From assembly GCF_018860155.1 (NCBI RefSeq), contig NZ_JAHKNI010000004.1:496001-560000 (forward strand): a stretch of DNA of 64,000 nt, given 5' to 3'. The position numbers were made by a program, and so were the translations under genes. The stretch is from Nocardia albiluteola. GTDB lineage: Bacteria > Actinomycetota > Actinomycetes > Mycobacteriales > Mycobacteriaceae. Positions 20,196 through 29,761 of this stretch are shown in pieces. The stretch's first letter is position 1. Each line of letters begins with the position of its first letter. Below the pieces are notes generated by a model. That model made no database searches, had not been told where the DNA came from, and saw only the letters and a list, made by a program, of their open reading frames with translations.

Positions 20196-20267
20196 AGCCC
20201 CATCATTCGCCCGTCACCGCGGCGACGTCCACCATCGGGGATGTCCGGTGGTGACGGCCCCAGCTGG

Positions 20268-20345
20268 TCAGCGCGTGAGCAGCCAGGCCACGATCACCAG
20301 CACCAGCAGAGCGACCAGGGCCAACTGCACCCGTGAGCGAGGCAT
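20268..20345 (-). CDS. 25-residue single-span membrane peptide
   Basis: MPRSRVQ followed by a hydrophobic helix LALVALLVLVIVAWLL and TR. An AGAAAGAAACGG stretch lies just upstream of the ATG, and it sits 17 bp after the 108-residue membrane protein gene, so the two are probably cotranscribed. Too small for a family call; conservation would be the test. Confidence 0.55.
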   Translation of the reverse strand: MPRSRVQLALVALLVLVIVAWLLTR

Positions 20346-20362
20346 TACACCGTTTCTTTCTG

Positions 20363-20689
20363 TCAGCCGCGTGCGGCGCCGGAGAGCGGGCGCGCATCGT
20401 CCGCGAGGTCGTGCGTGCCGGGCATCGCGTCGCCGGTCGCCAGCTCGGGATCGTCCGCGCCGAGCGCCGGCTGTTGCGGCCCGACGAGCTCGGGCCGTAC
20501 CGATTCCGGCTGCGCCGCGCGATCGCGGCCGAGCAGCCGCAGCGCCTCGCGCAGCGCACGATCGAGCAGGTACGCGATGGCGAAACTGATCGGGACCATC
20601 CCGACCAGCACCACCGCGAACTGCGGTAGGAACGGCAGGCCGGCGACCCAGAGCTCGACGCTGTCCCACCATCCGGCAATGCTGTGCAC
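20363..20689 (-). CDS. Small membrane protein with acidic tail
   Basis: A 108-residue protein with an N-terminal amphipathic stretch, one strong transmembrane helix (FLPQFAVVLVGMVPISFAIA), a basic segment (REALRLLGRDR) and a Pro/Asp/Ala-rich cytoplasmic-type tail. I do not recognise the family. Together with the 25-residue peptide it forms a two-gene minus-strand unit divergent from the acidic protein at 20831. Confidence 0.7.
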   Translation of the reverse strand: MHSIAGWWDSVELWVAGLPFLPQFAVVLVGMVPISFAIAYLLDRALREALRLLGRDRAAQPESVRPELVGPQQPALGADDPELATGDAMPGTHDLADDARPLSGAARG

Positions 20690-20830
20690 GACCCCAGCCT
20701 AGTAGGTGTGAGGTCGCCACGGCAGCCTGCCTCGGCCCCGCGCGGGCGGATGACCGCCCTGACGGCGGCGTTCCCCGGCGGCGGGGAAAACGCGCTGCCG
20801 TTGTCGGTTGCCCGGGGTACGCTCCTGCCC

Positions 20831-21094
20831 ATGCCAACCGATGAGGATTTCGCCGAGCTCACTCAGCTGCTCGAAACCGATGAGCTCGAAGAGGGGCCCC
20901 GCCTGATCGCCACCCACTACGCCTCCCCCGAGGAGGCGATCGAGATGGTGCGCGCGGCCCAGCTGCTCGGCCTGGGCGTGCGCCTGTCGAACCGCCTGCG
21001 GATCGAGGAGAGCGAGGAGGACGGCGAGGAGACCGCCTCCGAGGAGTGGGTCCTGGATCTGCTCGAGAGCCCGCCCGAGACCGACGAGGATTAG
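20831..21094 (+). CDS. Small acidic hypothetical protein
   Basis: An 87-residue soluble, very acidic protein. The centre reads GPRLIATHYASPEEAIEMVR and LLGLGVRLSNRLR, and the tail is Asp/Glu-rich. The ATG at 20831 is used because the open frame upstream overlaps the divergent gene and is Pro/Arg-rich. It is convergent with the M48 protease, whose stop lies 10 bp away. Compact conserved core with an acidic tail, but no family identified. Confidence 0.7.
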   Translation: MPTDEDFAELTQLLETDELEEGPRLIATHYASPEEAIEMVRAAQLLGLGVRLSNRLRIEESEEDGEETASEEWVLDLLESPPETDED

Positions 21095-21103
21095 TCGCCG
21101 GGC

Positions 21104-22141
21104 CTACAGGCCCAGTTTCTTCCCGATCTTCGACACCGTCTCACCGACCTCCTGGCCCACGGTGCTGACTGCGGTCCCGACATCGCGGCTCAGATTCCGC
21201 ACCGTGCGGATCAGGGGGTCTTCCGAGGCGTCGAAGTTCTCCCTGTAGGCGCGCGCGGCCTCCTTGATCTCGTCGCTGATCTTCGCGCTCTTGTCCTGCT
21301 CACGCAGCGGATAGCGGCCGTCCAGGATCCGGTCGTAGTCGCCCGCGGCGATCCAGCGCCGCAGCTCGGCCGCGCGCAGCACCGAGAACGGGTGGGTCTG
21401 CAGCTCCAGATTCATCAGCTTGAGCACGCCGTCGCGCAGATCGCCGGTGCGGTCGTAGTCGTCGGCTTGCTCGAGGAATGCCGCGTGGCTCATCTCGGAG
21501 ACCATCGCGCCACCGGCCAGCTTCATGTGCACCCGCACCGAGGCCTCGACATCCTGCCCGCACAGCAGCCCGGCCCGGTCGCCGGACAGCTCGGACTTGC
21601 GGCTCCACTCCATCAGCGCCGCGATGATCGCGCGCAGCGCCCAGCCGCCGATCGGCATCCATCCGAAGCTGGCGGCGAAATTCAGCAGATGCATCAGCAT
21701 CGTCCGGTATACCGCGTGCCCGGACAGCGCGTGGCCGAGCTCATGCCCGACGATAAACCGCAGCTCCTCCACGTCGAGCAGTTCGATCAGCCCGGTCGTC
21801 ACCACGATGAACGGGGTGTCCATGCCGATGGTGAAGGCGTTGGCGGCCGGATCCTGCAGCACGTACATCTCCGGGGTGACCTCCGCGTCCAGGATGCGCA
21901 CGGCATCGGTCCGCAGGTCGTGCAGCGTCTTGAACTGCCGCTCGTCCACGCGCACGGCGGTGGCCAGGTACATCAGCCGGTGCTGGCGCTCGCGCAGCAG
22001 CCCCGACAGGGTGCGCAGCACGGTGTCGAAGCCGGCGAAGGTGCGCATCGCGACCAGCGCCGTGCGGTCGGCCGGATGTTCCCAGGCGCGGGTGCTGATC
22101 CCGGGAAACTCGCGGCGGATGCGGTCCGGAGCCTCTGTCAT
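21104..22141 (-). CDS. M48-family zinc metalloprotease
   Basis: A 345-residue M48 peptidase with zinc motif HELGH at residues 133-137 (VGHELGHALSGHAVY) and the downstream Glu in ELSGDRAGLL. Two hydrophobic segments flank the active site (TMLMHLLNFAASFGW and GGWALRAIIAAL), as in membrane-associated HtpX-like members, though this protein has no long N-terminal anchor. Proposed role is membrane-protein quality control. The C-terminus is an amphipathic helix. Confidence 0.9.
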   Translation of the reverse strand: MTEAPDRIRREFPGISTRAWEHPADRTALVAMRTFAGFDTVLRTLSGLLRERQHRLMYLATAVRVDERQFKTLHDLRTDAVRILDAEVTPEMYVLQDPAANAFTIGMDTPFIVVTTGLIELLDVEELRFIVGHELGHALSGHAVYRTMLMHLLNFAASFGWMPIGGWALRAIIAALMEWSRKSELSGDRAGLLCGQDVEASVRVHMKLAGGAMVSEMSHAAFLEQADDYDRTGDLRDGVLKLMNLELQTHPFSVLRAAELRRWIAAGDYDRILDGRYPLREQDKSAKISDEIKEAARAYRENFDASEDPLIRTVRNLSRDVGTAVSTVGQEVGETVSKIGKKLGL

Positions 22142-22242
22142 GTGTCCCCTCGGGGCTGGTGAGCCGGCGGAGCTTGCGGGCCGGCGGGGTGGGTGAGCTC
22201 AGCTGCTTTTGTCGTAGGTCGCGGCGGTTCATTCCGCTCTGC

Positions 22243-22248
22243 TACAGT
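22243..22248 (+). promoter_or_regulatory. -10 hexamer for leaderless cys leader peptide
   Basis: TACAGT fits the actinobacterial TANNNT -10 pattern and ends 6 nt before the GTG at 22255, so the transcript would start at the first base of the leader ORF. No clear -35 is visible. Confidence 0.6.
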
Positions 22249-22254
22249 CTGCCC

Positions 22255-22344
22255 GTGTCGTCGAGTGCTGTGCCGCGGGTCCGCCATGAATTGGCGTTGA
22301 TCGCGGTCGGCTGCCTCGTCGTCGCTGACGTCTACTGTCGCTGA
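22255..22344 (+). CDS. Cys-containing leader peptide of sulfate-transport operon (Ms4533A-like)
   Basis: A 29-residue ORF from GTG to TGA reading RVRHELALIAVGCLVVADVY then CR. Its position upstream of the sulfate ABC operon and its core RVRHELALIAVG match, as I recall it, the Ms4533A family of M. smegmatis, leaderless ORFs that sense cysteine by ribosome pausing. Only two Cys codons (residues 20 and 28) are present rather than a run. The -10 spacing supports leaderless translation. About 190 nt separate it from the binding-protein gene, enough for an attenuator. Confidence 0.75.
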   Translation: MSSSAVPRVRHELALIAVGCLVVADVYCR

Positions 22345-22536
22345 TAGGGCGGACACTACCGCGCGCCTAATATGAGCGCGATCGGTTTCTCGCAGATGTG
22401 TCCGTAATTCCGGCGGCCCTCGGGCCCGGCCGCGCCGTTGCCGAAATCGCTTGTGAGGCAACGGATGCGGCACTTCAGATATCCGCTGGGGTCGCAGGGG
22501 CGGCCCGGCGGGCAGCAGGAAAGGTCCCACATCCGA

Positions 22537-23580
22537 ATGTCTCGCAGCAACGGGCTCCGCGCCCGGCGTTCGACCGCTGCCGTGCTGACCGTGCTCGCGG
22601 TGGCGCTGCTGAGCGCCTGCAGCGGCGGTACCAGCGATGTCCCCGGCGCGGCGTCGGGCAGCGGCGCGAAGGTCACCCTGACCCTCTTCGGCTACTCCAC
22701 GGCCAAGCCCGCGTTCGACAAGGCGGTGCCCGCCTTCAACAAGACCTCCGCCGGCTCCGGGGTGCAGGTCAAGCAGTCCTACGGCGCCTCGGGCGACCAG
22801 TCGCGCAAGGTCGCCGCGGGCGCCCAGGCCGATGTCGTCGATCTGTCCGTCGAGCCGGACGTCACCCGCCTGGTCGACGCGGGACTGATCGATCCCGAGT
22901 GGAATGCCGACGCGGACAAGGGCATTCCGTTCGGATCGGTGGTCGCGATCGTGGTCCGCAAGGGAAATCCGAAGGGCATCCACACCTGGAACGATCTGCT
23001 GAAGCCGGGCGTGCAGGTGGTGACGCCGAATCCCTTCAGCTCCGGATCCGCGAAATGGAATCTGCTCGCGCCCTACGCCGAGGAGAGCGACGGTGGTAAG
23101 AATCCACAGGCCGGGCTGGACTTTCTGGGCAAGCTCATCTCCAAGGACCACGTGCGGGTGCAGCCGCAGTCGGGCCGCCAGGCGACCGAGACGTTCCTGC
23201 AGGGCACCGGTGACGTGCTGATCAGCTACGAGAATGAGGCGATCGCATCCGTGCGCCAGGGGGATCCGATCGAGTACTTCGTGCCGCCGACCACGTTCAA
23301 GATCGAGAACCCGTTCGCGGTGCTGAAGAGCAGCCGCAACCTCGACAAGGCCGTGGCGTTCAAGGACTTCCTCTACACCCCCGCGGGGCAGCGGGCCTTC
23401 GCCGACGCCGGATACCGCCCGGTCGATCCGCAGATCGCCGCGCAATACGGCAAGGACTTCCCGCAGCCGCAGAAGCTGTGGACCATCGCTGATCTCGGCG
23501 GGTGGAAGAAGGTCGACAAGCAGCTGTTCACGCCCAACACCGGCAGCGTGGCGATCATCTACGACAAGGCGACGAAATAG
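22537..23580 (+). CDS. subI: Sulfate ABC transporter substrate-binding lipoprotein
   Basis: A 347-residue lipoprotein: signal RRSTAAVLTVLAVALLSAC with lipobox LSAC, then a periplasmic-binding fold of the sulfate/thiosulfate family (VKQSYGASGDQSRKVAAGAQ, DLSVEPDVTRLVDAGLI). It captures sulfate for the CysTWA importer. The ATG at 22537 gives a normal signal peptide; an AGGAAAGG site lies 12 nt upstream. Its stop overlaps the next gene by one base. Likely controlled by the Cys leader peptide upstream. Confidence 0.95.
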   Translation: MSRSNGLRARRSTAAVLTVLAVALLSACSGGTSDVPGAASGSGAKVTLTLFGYSTAKPAFDKAVPAFNKTSAGSGVQVKQSYGASGDQSRKVAAGAQADVVDLSVEPDVTRLVDAGLIDPEWNADADKGIPFGSVVAIVVRKGNPKGIHTWNDLLKPGVQVVTPNPFSSGSAKWNLLAPYAEESDGGKNPQAGLDFLGKLISKDHVRVQPQSGRQATETFLQGTGDVLISYENEAIASVRQGDPIEYFVPPTTFKIENPFAVLKSSRNLDKAVAFKDFLYTPAGQRAFADAGYRPVDPQIAAQYGKDFPQPQKLWTIADLGGWKKVDKQLFTPNTGSVAIIYDKATK

Positions 23581-24434
23581 TGACCCAGACAACTACCGCC
23601 GCGCCGTCGGGCGCATCGGGCGGCAGATCGTGGCTGCGGGTGACCGGATCGGTCGGCCCGCTCGGCATCGCGACCGCGGTGCTGTGGCTCAGCGTGATCG
23701 TCCTGCTGCCGCTCGCGGCGCTGGCGTTCCACGCCTTCGACGCCGGATGGTCCGGATTCTGGTCCGCGGCCACCGCGCCCGCCGCACTGGATTCGCTGCG
23801 GGTGACCGTGCTGCTGTCGGTGCTGGTGGCACTGCTCAACGTGGTGATGGGCACGCTGATCGCGTGGGTGCTGGTGCGGGACGATTTTCCCGGTAAGAGC
23901 ATCGTGAACGCCCTGATCGACCTGCCGTTCGCGCTGCCCACCATCGTCGCCAGCATCGTCATGCTGGCGCTGTACGGACCGGACAGCCCGGTCGGCATCC
24001 ACCTCAACGCCACCCAGCCGGGCGTGGTGGTGGCGCTGGCGTTCGTGACGCTGCCGTTCGTGGTGCGCTCGGTGCAGCCGGTGCTGCTCGAGGCCGACCG
24101 CGATGTCGAGCAGGCCGCGGCCTCGCTGGGCGCGGACAACTGGACCACCTTCCACCGCGTCGTCCTGCCCACGCTGACCCCGGCCATCATCTCCGGCGGC
24201 GCCCTCGCATTCGCCCGCGCCGTCGGCGAATTCGGCTCGGTGGTGCTGATCGGCGGCAACATTCCCGGCCGCACGCAGGTCGCCTCGCAGTACATCCAGC
24301 AGCAGATCGAGGTGGACCGGCCGGTCAGCGCCGCCACGGTTTCGGTTGTGCTGCTGGTCATCTCGTTCATCGTGCTGGTTACGCTGCGGCTGTTCGCCGA
24401 CCGCACCGCGCGCAAGGAGCTGGCGACCCGATGA
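23580..24434 (+). CDS. cysT: Sulfate ABC transporter permease CysT
   Basis: A 284-residue inner-membrane permease with about six helices and the EAA motif region [20 protein letters not shown] that contacts the ATPase. It pairs with CysW to form the sulfate channel. The GTG overlaps the subI stop by one nucleotide and its own stop overlaps the cysW start (ATGA), so the operon is tightly coupled. Confidence 0.95.
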   Translation: MTQTTTAAPSGASGGRSWLRVTGSVGPLGIATAVLWLSVIVLLPLAALAFHAFDAGWSGFWSAATAPAALDSLRVTVLLSVLVALLNVVMGTLIAWVLVRDDFPGKSIVNALIDLPFALPTIVASIVMLALYGPDSPVGIHLNATQPGVVVALAFVTLPFVVRSVQPVLLEADRDVEQAAASLGADNWTTFHRVVLPTLTPAIISGGALAFARAVGEFGSVVLIGGNIPGRTQVASQYIQQQIEVDRPVSAATVSVVLLVISFIVLVTLRLFADRTARKELATR

Positions 24435-25240
24435 GACTCTCACCGCTGAGCCGTATTTCGATGCGCGTGGTGGCGCTGGCCTACCTGCTGGTGCTGCTGG
24501 TGCTGCCGCTGGTGATCATTCTGTGGCGCAGCTTCGCCCACGGCATCGCGCAGTTCTACGACTGGATCTCCACGCCCGCGGCCATCTCGGCGTTCAACAT
24601 CACCATGATCATCGTGCTGATCGTCGTCCCGCTGAACGTGCTGTTCGGCATTGTCACCTCGATCGCGCTGGTGCGTGGAAACTTCCCCGGCCGCAGGCTG
24701 GTTCAGGGCGTGGTGGACCTGCCGTTCGCGGTTTCGCCTGTGGTGGTTGGTGTTTCGCTGATCATGCTATGGGGTGTGCGCGGATGGTTCGGCGGCATCG
24801 AGCATCTCGGTTTCCGGGTGATCTTCAGCCTGCCCGGCATGGTCATCGCCACCCTGTTCGTGACCCTGCCCTATGTCGTGCGCGAGGTGGAGCCGGTGCT
24901 GCACGAGATCGGCGACGACCAGGAGCAGGCGGCGGTCACCCTGGGCGCCTCGCGCTGGCAGACGTTCTGGCGGATCACACTCCCGGCGATCCGGTGGGGC
25001 CTGACCTACGGCGTCGTGCTCACCGTGGCCCGCGCGCTGGGCGAATTCGGCGGGGTGATCATGGTCTCGACCGGACTGCCCGGCGGCGGTCAGACGCTGA
25101 CGCTGCTGGTGAACGCGCGCTACATGGACGACCGCAATGTCTTCGGCGCGTACTGCGCGGCGACCCTGTTGATGGGAATGGGCCTGGTCACCCTCGCATT
25201 GATGATTCTTCTCGAACGGAAGCGGAGCACCGTGAAATGA
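24431..25240 (+). CDS. cysW: Sulfate ABC transporter permease CysW
   Basis: A 269-residue permease homologous to CysT with the EAA loop [20 protein letters not shown]. It forms the second half of the transmembrane pathway. It overlaps cysT by 4 nt and the cysA start by 4 nt (ATGA). Confidence 0.95.
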   Translation: MRLSPLSRISMRVVALAYLLVLLVLPLVIILWRSFAHGIAQFYDWISTPAAISAFNITMIIVLIVVPLNVLFGIVTSIALVRGNFPGRRLVQGVVDLPFAVSPVVVGVSLIMLWGVRGWFGGIEHLGFRVIFSLPGMVIATLFVTLPYVVREVEPVLHEIGDDQEQAAVTLGASRWQTFWRITLPAIRWGLTYGVVLTVARALGEFGGVIMVSTGLPGGGQTLTLLVNARYMDDRNVFGAYCAATLLMGMGLVTLALMILLERKRSTVK

Positions 25241-26268
25241 CGACCTCGACGACCCGCTCCGGAGGCGAGCAGATGATCACCGTCGCGAATGCGCGGAAGA
25301 ACTACGGCACCTTCGCCGCCCTCGACGATGTCAGCATCGATATTCCCGCGGGCGAGCTGACGGCATTGCTGGGCCCCTCCGGCTCGGGCAAGTCCACGCT
25401 GCTGCGCTCGATAGCGGGGCTCGAATCACTGGATTCCGGCGTGGTCACCATCTCCGGCCGCGACGTCACCCGGGTCTCGCCGCAGAAGCGCGATATCGGA
25501 TTCGTATTCCAGCATTACGCCGCGTTCAAACATATGACCGTGCGCGACAATGTCGCCTTCGGGCTGAAGATCCGGAAGCGACCCAAGAACGAAATCTCCA
25601 AGCGGGTGGACGAGCTGCTCGGAATCGTCGGCCTGGACGGTTTCCAGCACCGCTATCCGGCGCAGCTGTCCGGCGGTCAGCGCCAGCGCATGGCCCTGGC
25701 CCGCGCGCTGGCGGTGGACCCGCAGGTGCTGCTGCTGGACGAGCCGTTCGGCGCGCTGGACGCGAAGGTCCGCGCCGACCTGCGTACCTGGCTGCGCCGC
25801 CTGCACGAGGAGGTGCACGTCACCACCGTGCTGGTCACCCACGATCAGGAGGAGGCCCTGGACGTCGCGGACCGGATCGCGGTCATGAACGCCGGGCGCA
25901 TCGAGCAGATCGGCAGCCCGGGGGACGTGTACGACCGCCCGGCCAACGAATTCGTGATGTCGTTCCTGGGTGCGGTGGCGAAATTGAACGGCCATCTGGT
26001 GCGCCCGCACGATATTCGCATCGGCCGGGACCCGGAGATGGCGCTGGCCTCCCACGAGGGCACGGCGGAATCGGCGGGCGTCACCCGCGCCACCGTGGAA
26101 CGCGTGGTGGTGCTGGGTTTCGAGGTCCGGCTGGAATTGCGCAATGCCGCGACCGGCGACGTGTTCACCGCCCAGGTCACCCGCGGCGACGCCGAGGCGC
26201 TGCACCTGGCCGACGGTGAAACGGTATACGCGCGAGCAACCCGAATCCCGGAGCTTCCCGCCACGTGA
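25237..26268 (+). CDS. cysA: Sulfate ABC transporter ATP-binding protein CysA
   Basis: A 343-residue ABC ATPase: Walker [10 protein letters not shown], signature [15 protein letters not shown], Walker [14 protein letters not shown], switch His in [11 protein letters not shown], and a C-terminal TOBE-like regulatory domain. It energises sulfate uptake. The ATG at 25237 overlaps cysW; an internal ATG at 25273 has a strong GGAGG 7 nt upstream and would remove 12 residues, so that start is also possible. Confidence 0.95.
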   Translation: MTTSTTRSGGEQMITVANARKNYGTFAALDDVSIDIPAGELTALLGPSGSGKSTLLRSIAGLESLDSGVVTISGRDVTRVSPQKRDIGFVFQHYAAFKHMTVRDNVAFGLKIRKRPKNEISKRVDELLGIVGLDGFQHRYPAQLSGGQRQRMALARALAVDPQVLLLDEPFGALDAKVRADLRTWLRRLHEEVHVTTVLVTHDQEEALDVADRIAVMNAGRIEQIGSPGDVYDRPANEFVMSFLGAVAKLNGHLVRPHDIRIGRDPEMALASHEGTAESAGVTRATVERVVVLGFEVRLELRNAATGDVFTAQVTRGDAEALHLADGETVYARATRIPELPAT

Positions 26269-26392
26269 AATCGGAATACTTTTTGACACGCCGTGGCTAG
26301 ATGATGTTTCAGATCGGTGAAATGTGGTCTGATGCATCTCGTGCGAAATGAGTAAGCGTATTCCGCCGGTCTGAAGAAAGTGAGCTCGAGGA

Positions 26393-26414
26393 GATCGCGT
26401 GCACATGCGCGATC
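26393..26414. promoter_or_regulatory. Inverted repeat GATCGCG-N8-CGCGATC in cysA downstream gap
   Basis: A perfect 7-bp inverted repeat with an 8-nt loop in the 280-bp gap between cysA and the lysozyme-like gene. A TTGACA hexamer occurs at 26283-26288 just after the cysA stop. Either a transcription-end hairpin or an operator; nothing else is recognisable in this gap. Confidence 0.4.
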
Positions 26415-26548
26415 GCTTCTCCCGCCCGGAATCTGCTGTCCGGGCAGTCCCTGTCGATCACCGTGGTTGATGCTCGCGGGAAGAGCGATATCGAAACGGG
26501 TGGGAGCATCGGGTGGGGAGCCTCGGCTGCACAGAATTCACGGATTCC

Positions 26549-27217
26549 ATGCCCATTCCGAGAATCTCGCTGGCCGCCGTCCTGGCCTGCGGCGCGCTGG
26601 CATTGTTCACAGGCCGCTCCGATCACGGGCCGGACACGCTCGTGACCGATCCGACTCTCGCCCGTACCTATGCCGATCCGGTCGCCGCGCTCGCGGCGCC
26701 GCCCGGCGAAGTTCGGCGGTCGCTCGGCATTTCGCCGCGACTGCCCGCGGATTCGCCACCGCTCGCGCAGGCCGCCCCCATTGCGGGGCAGCTGATTCCG
26801 CCTCCTCCGGAAGGGCCGCAGCGGCACTTCTCGCCGAGCCCCGAGCAGTGGGAGAACGCCCACGCGATCGTCGGCGTGGTGCGCGCACGCGAACTGCCGC
26901 TGTACACGGCGGTGATCGCGCTGGCCACCGCGATGCAGGAGTCCTCGCTGCACAACCTCACCGACGCAGCGGATTACGACTCGCTGGGCCTGTTCCAGCA
27001 GCGTCCCTCGGCGGGCTGGGGTGATCCCGATCAGCTGACCGATCCGGCCTACGCGGCCGGGGCGTTCCTGGACGCGCTGCTCTCGCGGGTGCCCGACTAC
27101 GCCGCCGTGCCGTTGTGGCAGGCGGCCCAGCGCACCCAGGCCTCAGCCTTCCCGGAGCGGTACGCGCAGTGGGAGGACCAGGCGACGGAGATGGTCGTGC
27201 GGATCGCCGCGGAGTGA
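26549..27217 (+). CDS. Secreted lysozyme-like hypothetical protein
   Basis: A 222-residue protein with a short N-terminal hydrophobic signal (ISLAAVLACGALALFTG), a Pro/Ala-rich linker and a C-terminal domain. That domain begins HAIVGVVRARELPLYTAVIA and contains ATAMQESSLHN and YDSLGLFQQRPSAGWG. The Glu after AMQ and the GLFQQR motif resemble transglycosylase/lysozyme-like folds, so it may act on peptidoglycan, but activity is not proven. ATG at 26549 gives the best signal; an upstream GTG at 26513 with GGGAG before it is an alternative. Confidence 0.75.
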   Translation: MPIPRISLAAVLACGALALFTGRSDHGPDTLVTDPTLARTYADPVAALAAPPGEVRRSLGISPRLPADSPPLAQAAPIAGQLIPPPPEGPQRHFSPSPEQWENAHAIVGVVRARELPLYTAVIALATAMQESSLHNLTDAADYDSLGLFQQRPSAGWGDPDQLTDPAYAAGAFLDALLSRVPDYAAVPLWQAAQRTQASAFPERYAQWEDQATEMVVRIAAE

Positions 27218-27399
27218 TCGGGCCGCAGCGTTTGCTGAATGTCGGCTACGCCGGGCCGGTTTACTGAAACCTGTGCGCAGCCCATGTCACGCGCGGACAA
27301 CCGCATGTCCGGTGGTTGGCAGCGCTCGTTGCGGATGGTTGCCTGGGACGCGGTCGGATCCCGGTTGCATCAAGGCGGCTCGTCGACGAGGTGGGTGTG

Positions 27400-28605
27400 A
27401 TGACGGTTGGGCTCGGAGTCAGTATCGGCACGGTCAATACGGTGTGCGCCACGACGGGTGAGGGCGGTGCGCGGGCGCAGCGCGGAACCGGGCCGGACAG
27501 ACCGCTCGGCCGGGGAGGGGCGGGTGCCGGCCCGTCGACCTGGCGCACCACCCTGACCTTCGACAGCGCCGGCACGGCGCGGGTGGGCCGTATACCCGAG
27601 CACGGTCGCGCCCTCGCCGAATTCGCGGATCTGACCCAGCGCGGCGCCCCGGCGACCCGCGTCGGGCATCGCGTCCTCTCGCCCGCCGATCTGGTGGCGA
27701 CGGTGGCGCACAGCGTGCTGACCGACACGTTCGGCGCCGCGCTCGCGCCCGATGCGGGCGTGGCCGTTAGCCATCCGATCGGCTATCCGGCCGAATGCCT
27801 CGCCGAACTGCGCGAGGCGCTGGATACGGTCGGCCTGCCGCAGGCCGTGCTGGTCGCCGAGCCGATCGCGGCGCTGGCCTGGCTGGATGCCGCCCACGGC
27901 CCGCTCGCCCCGGGCCTGACGCTGGTCTACGACCTCGGGGCATCGAATCTGGGGGTGACATTGGTCCGCGTCGGTGCCGACGCCCCCGCCGATCCGGTGG
28001 TGGGGGTGCCGCTGCGCTCGCCCGACTACGGCGGCCGGGCCTTCGGCGCGCTGATGGCCTCGCAGGCAGCGCGGAGCACGATCCGGGGCAGCGAGGGCGG
28101 CGGGCGGGAACTCACAACGACGGCCCGGTCCGGTGGAATTGGGGGACGCGCCGATACCCCCGCCCGGTCGCTGGCCGATTCCGACGCCGCGATCAGTGAC
28201 CTGCGCGCCACCCATGTGCGTCGCTCGCTGGAAGTGGTCTACCGGTGCCTGCGCACAGCCGATGTCACGATGGCCGATGTCGATCGCGTGCTGGTGGTCG
28301 GGGGCGCGGCGCGCCCGCGCGAGGTGGCCGAGACCCTGGCCGAGGCGCTGGCCCGTCCGGTGATCGTCGCACCGGATCCCGAGCGCACGATCGCCGAGGG
28401 CGCGGCGATCATGGCGCGCCGTTCGGCCGCGGCGCAGGCCGCCGCCCAGCGGCGTCCGGGCGTGGCCCGGCTGCCGCGGCGGCTGGTGCGTGCCGCGGCG
28501 GCGGTCGCCATCGTCGGCGCCGCGGTATTGGTCGGGCTGGTGGGACCGGCCGCGGCCGTTTCGGCCGGAAACGTCGTGGTCAACGGGGTACATCTGGCCG
28601 GATGA
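27400..28605 (+). CDS. Hsp70/actin-fold ATPase-like protein with C-terminal membrane anchor
   Basis: A 401-residue protein with the Hsp70/FtsA-type nucleotide-binding fold: phosphate-1 loop GVSIGTVNTV, phosphate-2 VYDLGASNLGVTLV, adenosine motif VLVVGGAARPREVAETL. There is no Hsp70 substrate-binding domain; a transmembrane helix (AAAAVAIVGAAVLVGLVG) sits at residues ~362-388 with a short outer tail. Start ATG at 27400; GTG codons at 27391 and 27397 are alternatives. Paralogue at 32115. Role unknown; possibly a membrane-attached ATPase linked to envelope functions. Confidence 0.82.
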   Translation: MTVGLGVSIGTVNTVCATTGEGGARAQRGTGPDRPLGRGGAGAGPSTWRTTLTFDSAGTARVGRIPEHGRALAEFADLTQRGAPATRVGHRVLSPADLVATVAHSVLTDTFGAALAPDAGVAVSHPIGYPAECLAELREALDTVGLPQAVLVAEPIAALAWLDAAHGPLAPGLTLVYDLGASNLGVTLVRVGADAPADPVVGVPLRSPDYGGRAFGALMASQAARSTIRGSEGGGRELTTTARSGGIGGRADTPARSLADSDAAISDLRATHVRRSLEVVYRCLRTADVTMADVDRVLVVGGAARPREVAETLAEALARPVIVAPDPERTIAEGAAIMARRSAAAQAAAQRRPGVARLPRRLVRAAAAVAIVGAAVLVGLVGPAAAVSAGNVVVNGVHLAG

Positions 28606-28636
28606 GACCGCGCGGTTGACGTGACTCCGAGTTGGT

Positions 28637-28657
28637 GTAACTATTGGAAACAGTTAC
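28637..28657. promoter_or_regulatory. Palindromic operator upstream of AurF-type gene
   Basis: GTAACT-N9-AGTTAC, a 6-bp perfect inverted repeat 24 bp before the ATG in a short AT-rich island. The form fits TetR-type operators overlapping a promoter. No TetR gene adjoins it, so the regulator would act in trans. Confidence 0.6.
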
Positions 28658-28680
28658 CCACGAGTGGAGAGGCTGAGACG

Positions 28681-29688
28681 ATGACGTCCGTTGCCGCGAC
28701 CCCCGGCGTCGATCCTGTCGTCAAGGAGGCGCAGGAATATGCCGCGAAGCTGATGCTGCTCTCGGAAGGCTCGGTGAACCGCAACTTCGATCCGTATGAG
28801 GATATCGACTGGGAGAACCCCGATTTCGATGCCGAAGCGAATCCGGAGCGCTGGATCCTGCCCGTCTCGGCCGACTCGCTCGGCCGTCACCCGTGGTATC
28901 GGGCGCAGTCCGTGCAGCGCCAAATCGAGATCGGTAAGTATCGCCAGGCCAACGTGGCCAAGGTGGGCCTGCAGTTCGAGTCGATCCTGATCAGCGGCAT
29001 GGTGAACCACACCTTCTCGCTGCCCAACGGCGATCCCGAGTTCCGCTACTGCACCCATGAGATGTCCGAGGAACTCAACCACACGCTGATGTTCCAGGAG
29101 ATGGTGAACCGCATCGGCGCCGACGTGCCCGGCATGGGCCCGCTCGTGCGCCAGCTGCGCCACCTCGGCGTGCCGGTGGCGGTGATGTTCCCCAACCTGT
29201 TCTTCATGGCCGTGCTCGCCGGCGAGGAGCCGATCGACCACATCCAGAAGGCGATCCTGCGCTCGGGCGAGGAGATCCACCCGATCATGCGCGGTGTCAT
29301 GGCGATCCACGTCGCGGAGGAGGCGCGTCACATCTCGTTCGCGCACGAGTTCCTCAAGCGCCATGTGCCCGAGGCGAATCCGGCGAGCAAGATGACGCTC
29401 TCGGTGATGATGCCGATCGTCATGTGGCTGCTGGGCCGCTCGATCGTCAAGCCGCCCAAGGCGTTCTTCGCCGAGTTCGATATTCCCGAGGACGTGCGCA
29501 AGGAGCTGTTCTTCGGTTCGAAGGAAGCCCGGCAGGGATTCAGCGACTACTTCATCGATGTTCGGGCCCTGGCCAGGGAGATCGGGCTGATGAATCCGAT
29601 CGCCAAGGGCGTCTGGAAGCTGCTGCGTATCGACGGCCCGACCAGCCGCTACCGCTCCGAGCCGCTGCGCGCGGTGAAGGCCGCCTGA
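28681..29688 (+). CDS. AurF-type diiron oxygenase
   Basis: A 335-residue ferritin-like helical protein of the AurF (p-aminobenzoate N-oxygenase) family. Iron ligands are visible in EMSEELNHTLMFQEM and HVAEEARHISFAHEFL. Known members oxidise aryl-amines to nitro compounds with a dinuclear iron centre and need external electrons. The next gene, 74 bp downstream, encodes a ferredoxin-fused NADPH reductase, a plausible donor. The ATG is preceded by GGAGAGG. Substrate here unknown; many actinobacterial copies are of unknown function. Confidence 0.88.
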   Translation: MTSVAATPGVDPVVKEAQEYAAKLMLLSEGSVNRNFDPYEDIDWENPDFDAEANPERWILPVSADSLGRHPWYRAQSVQRQIEIGKYRQANVAKVGLQFESILISGMVNHTFSLPNGDPEFRYCTHEMSEELNHTLMFQEMVNRIGADVPGMGPLVRQLRHLGVPVAVMFPNLFFMAVLAGEEPIDHIQKAILRSGEEIHPIMRGVMAIHVAEEARHISFAHEFLKRHVPEANPASKMTLSVMMPIVMWLLGRSIVKPPKAFFAEFDIPEDVRKELFFGSKEARQGFSDYFIDVRALAREIGLMNPIAKGVWKLLRIDGPTSRYRSEPLRAVKAA

Positions 29689-29761
29689 ATCCACCCACTC
29701 GCCAGCTCCGCGCGCTCCGCGCGCTCCGCTGGCTCACCATCGTCGAAAGGGCGGGCGTCCA

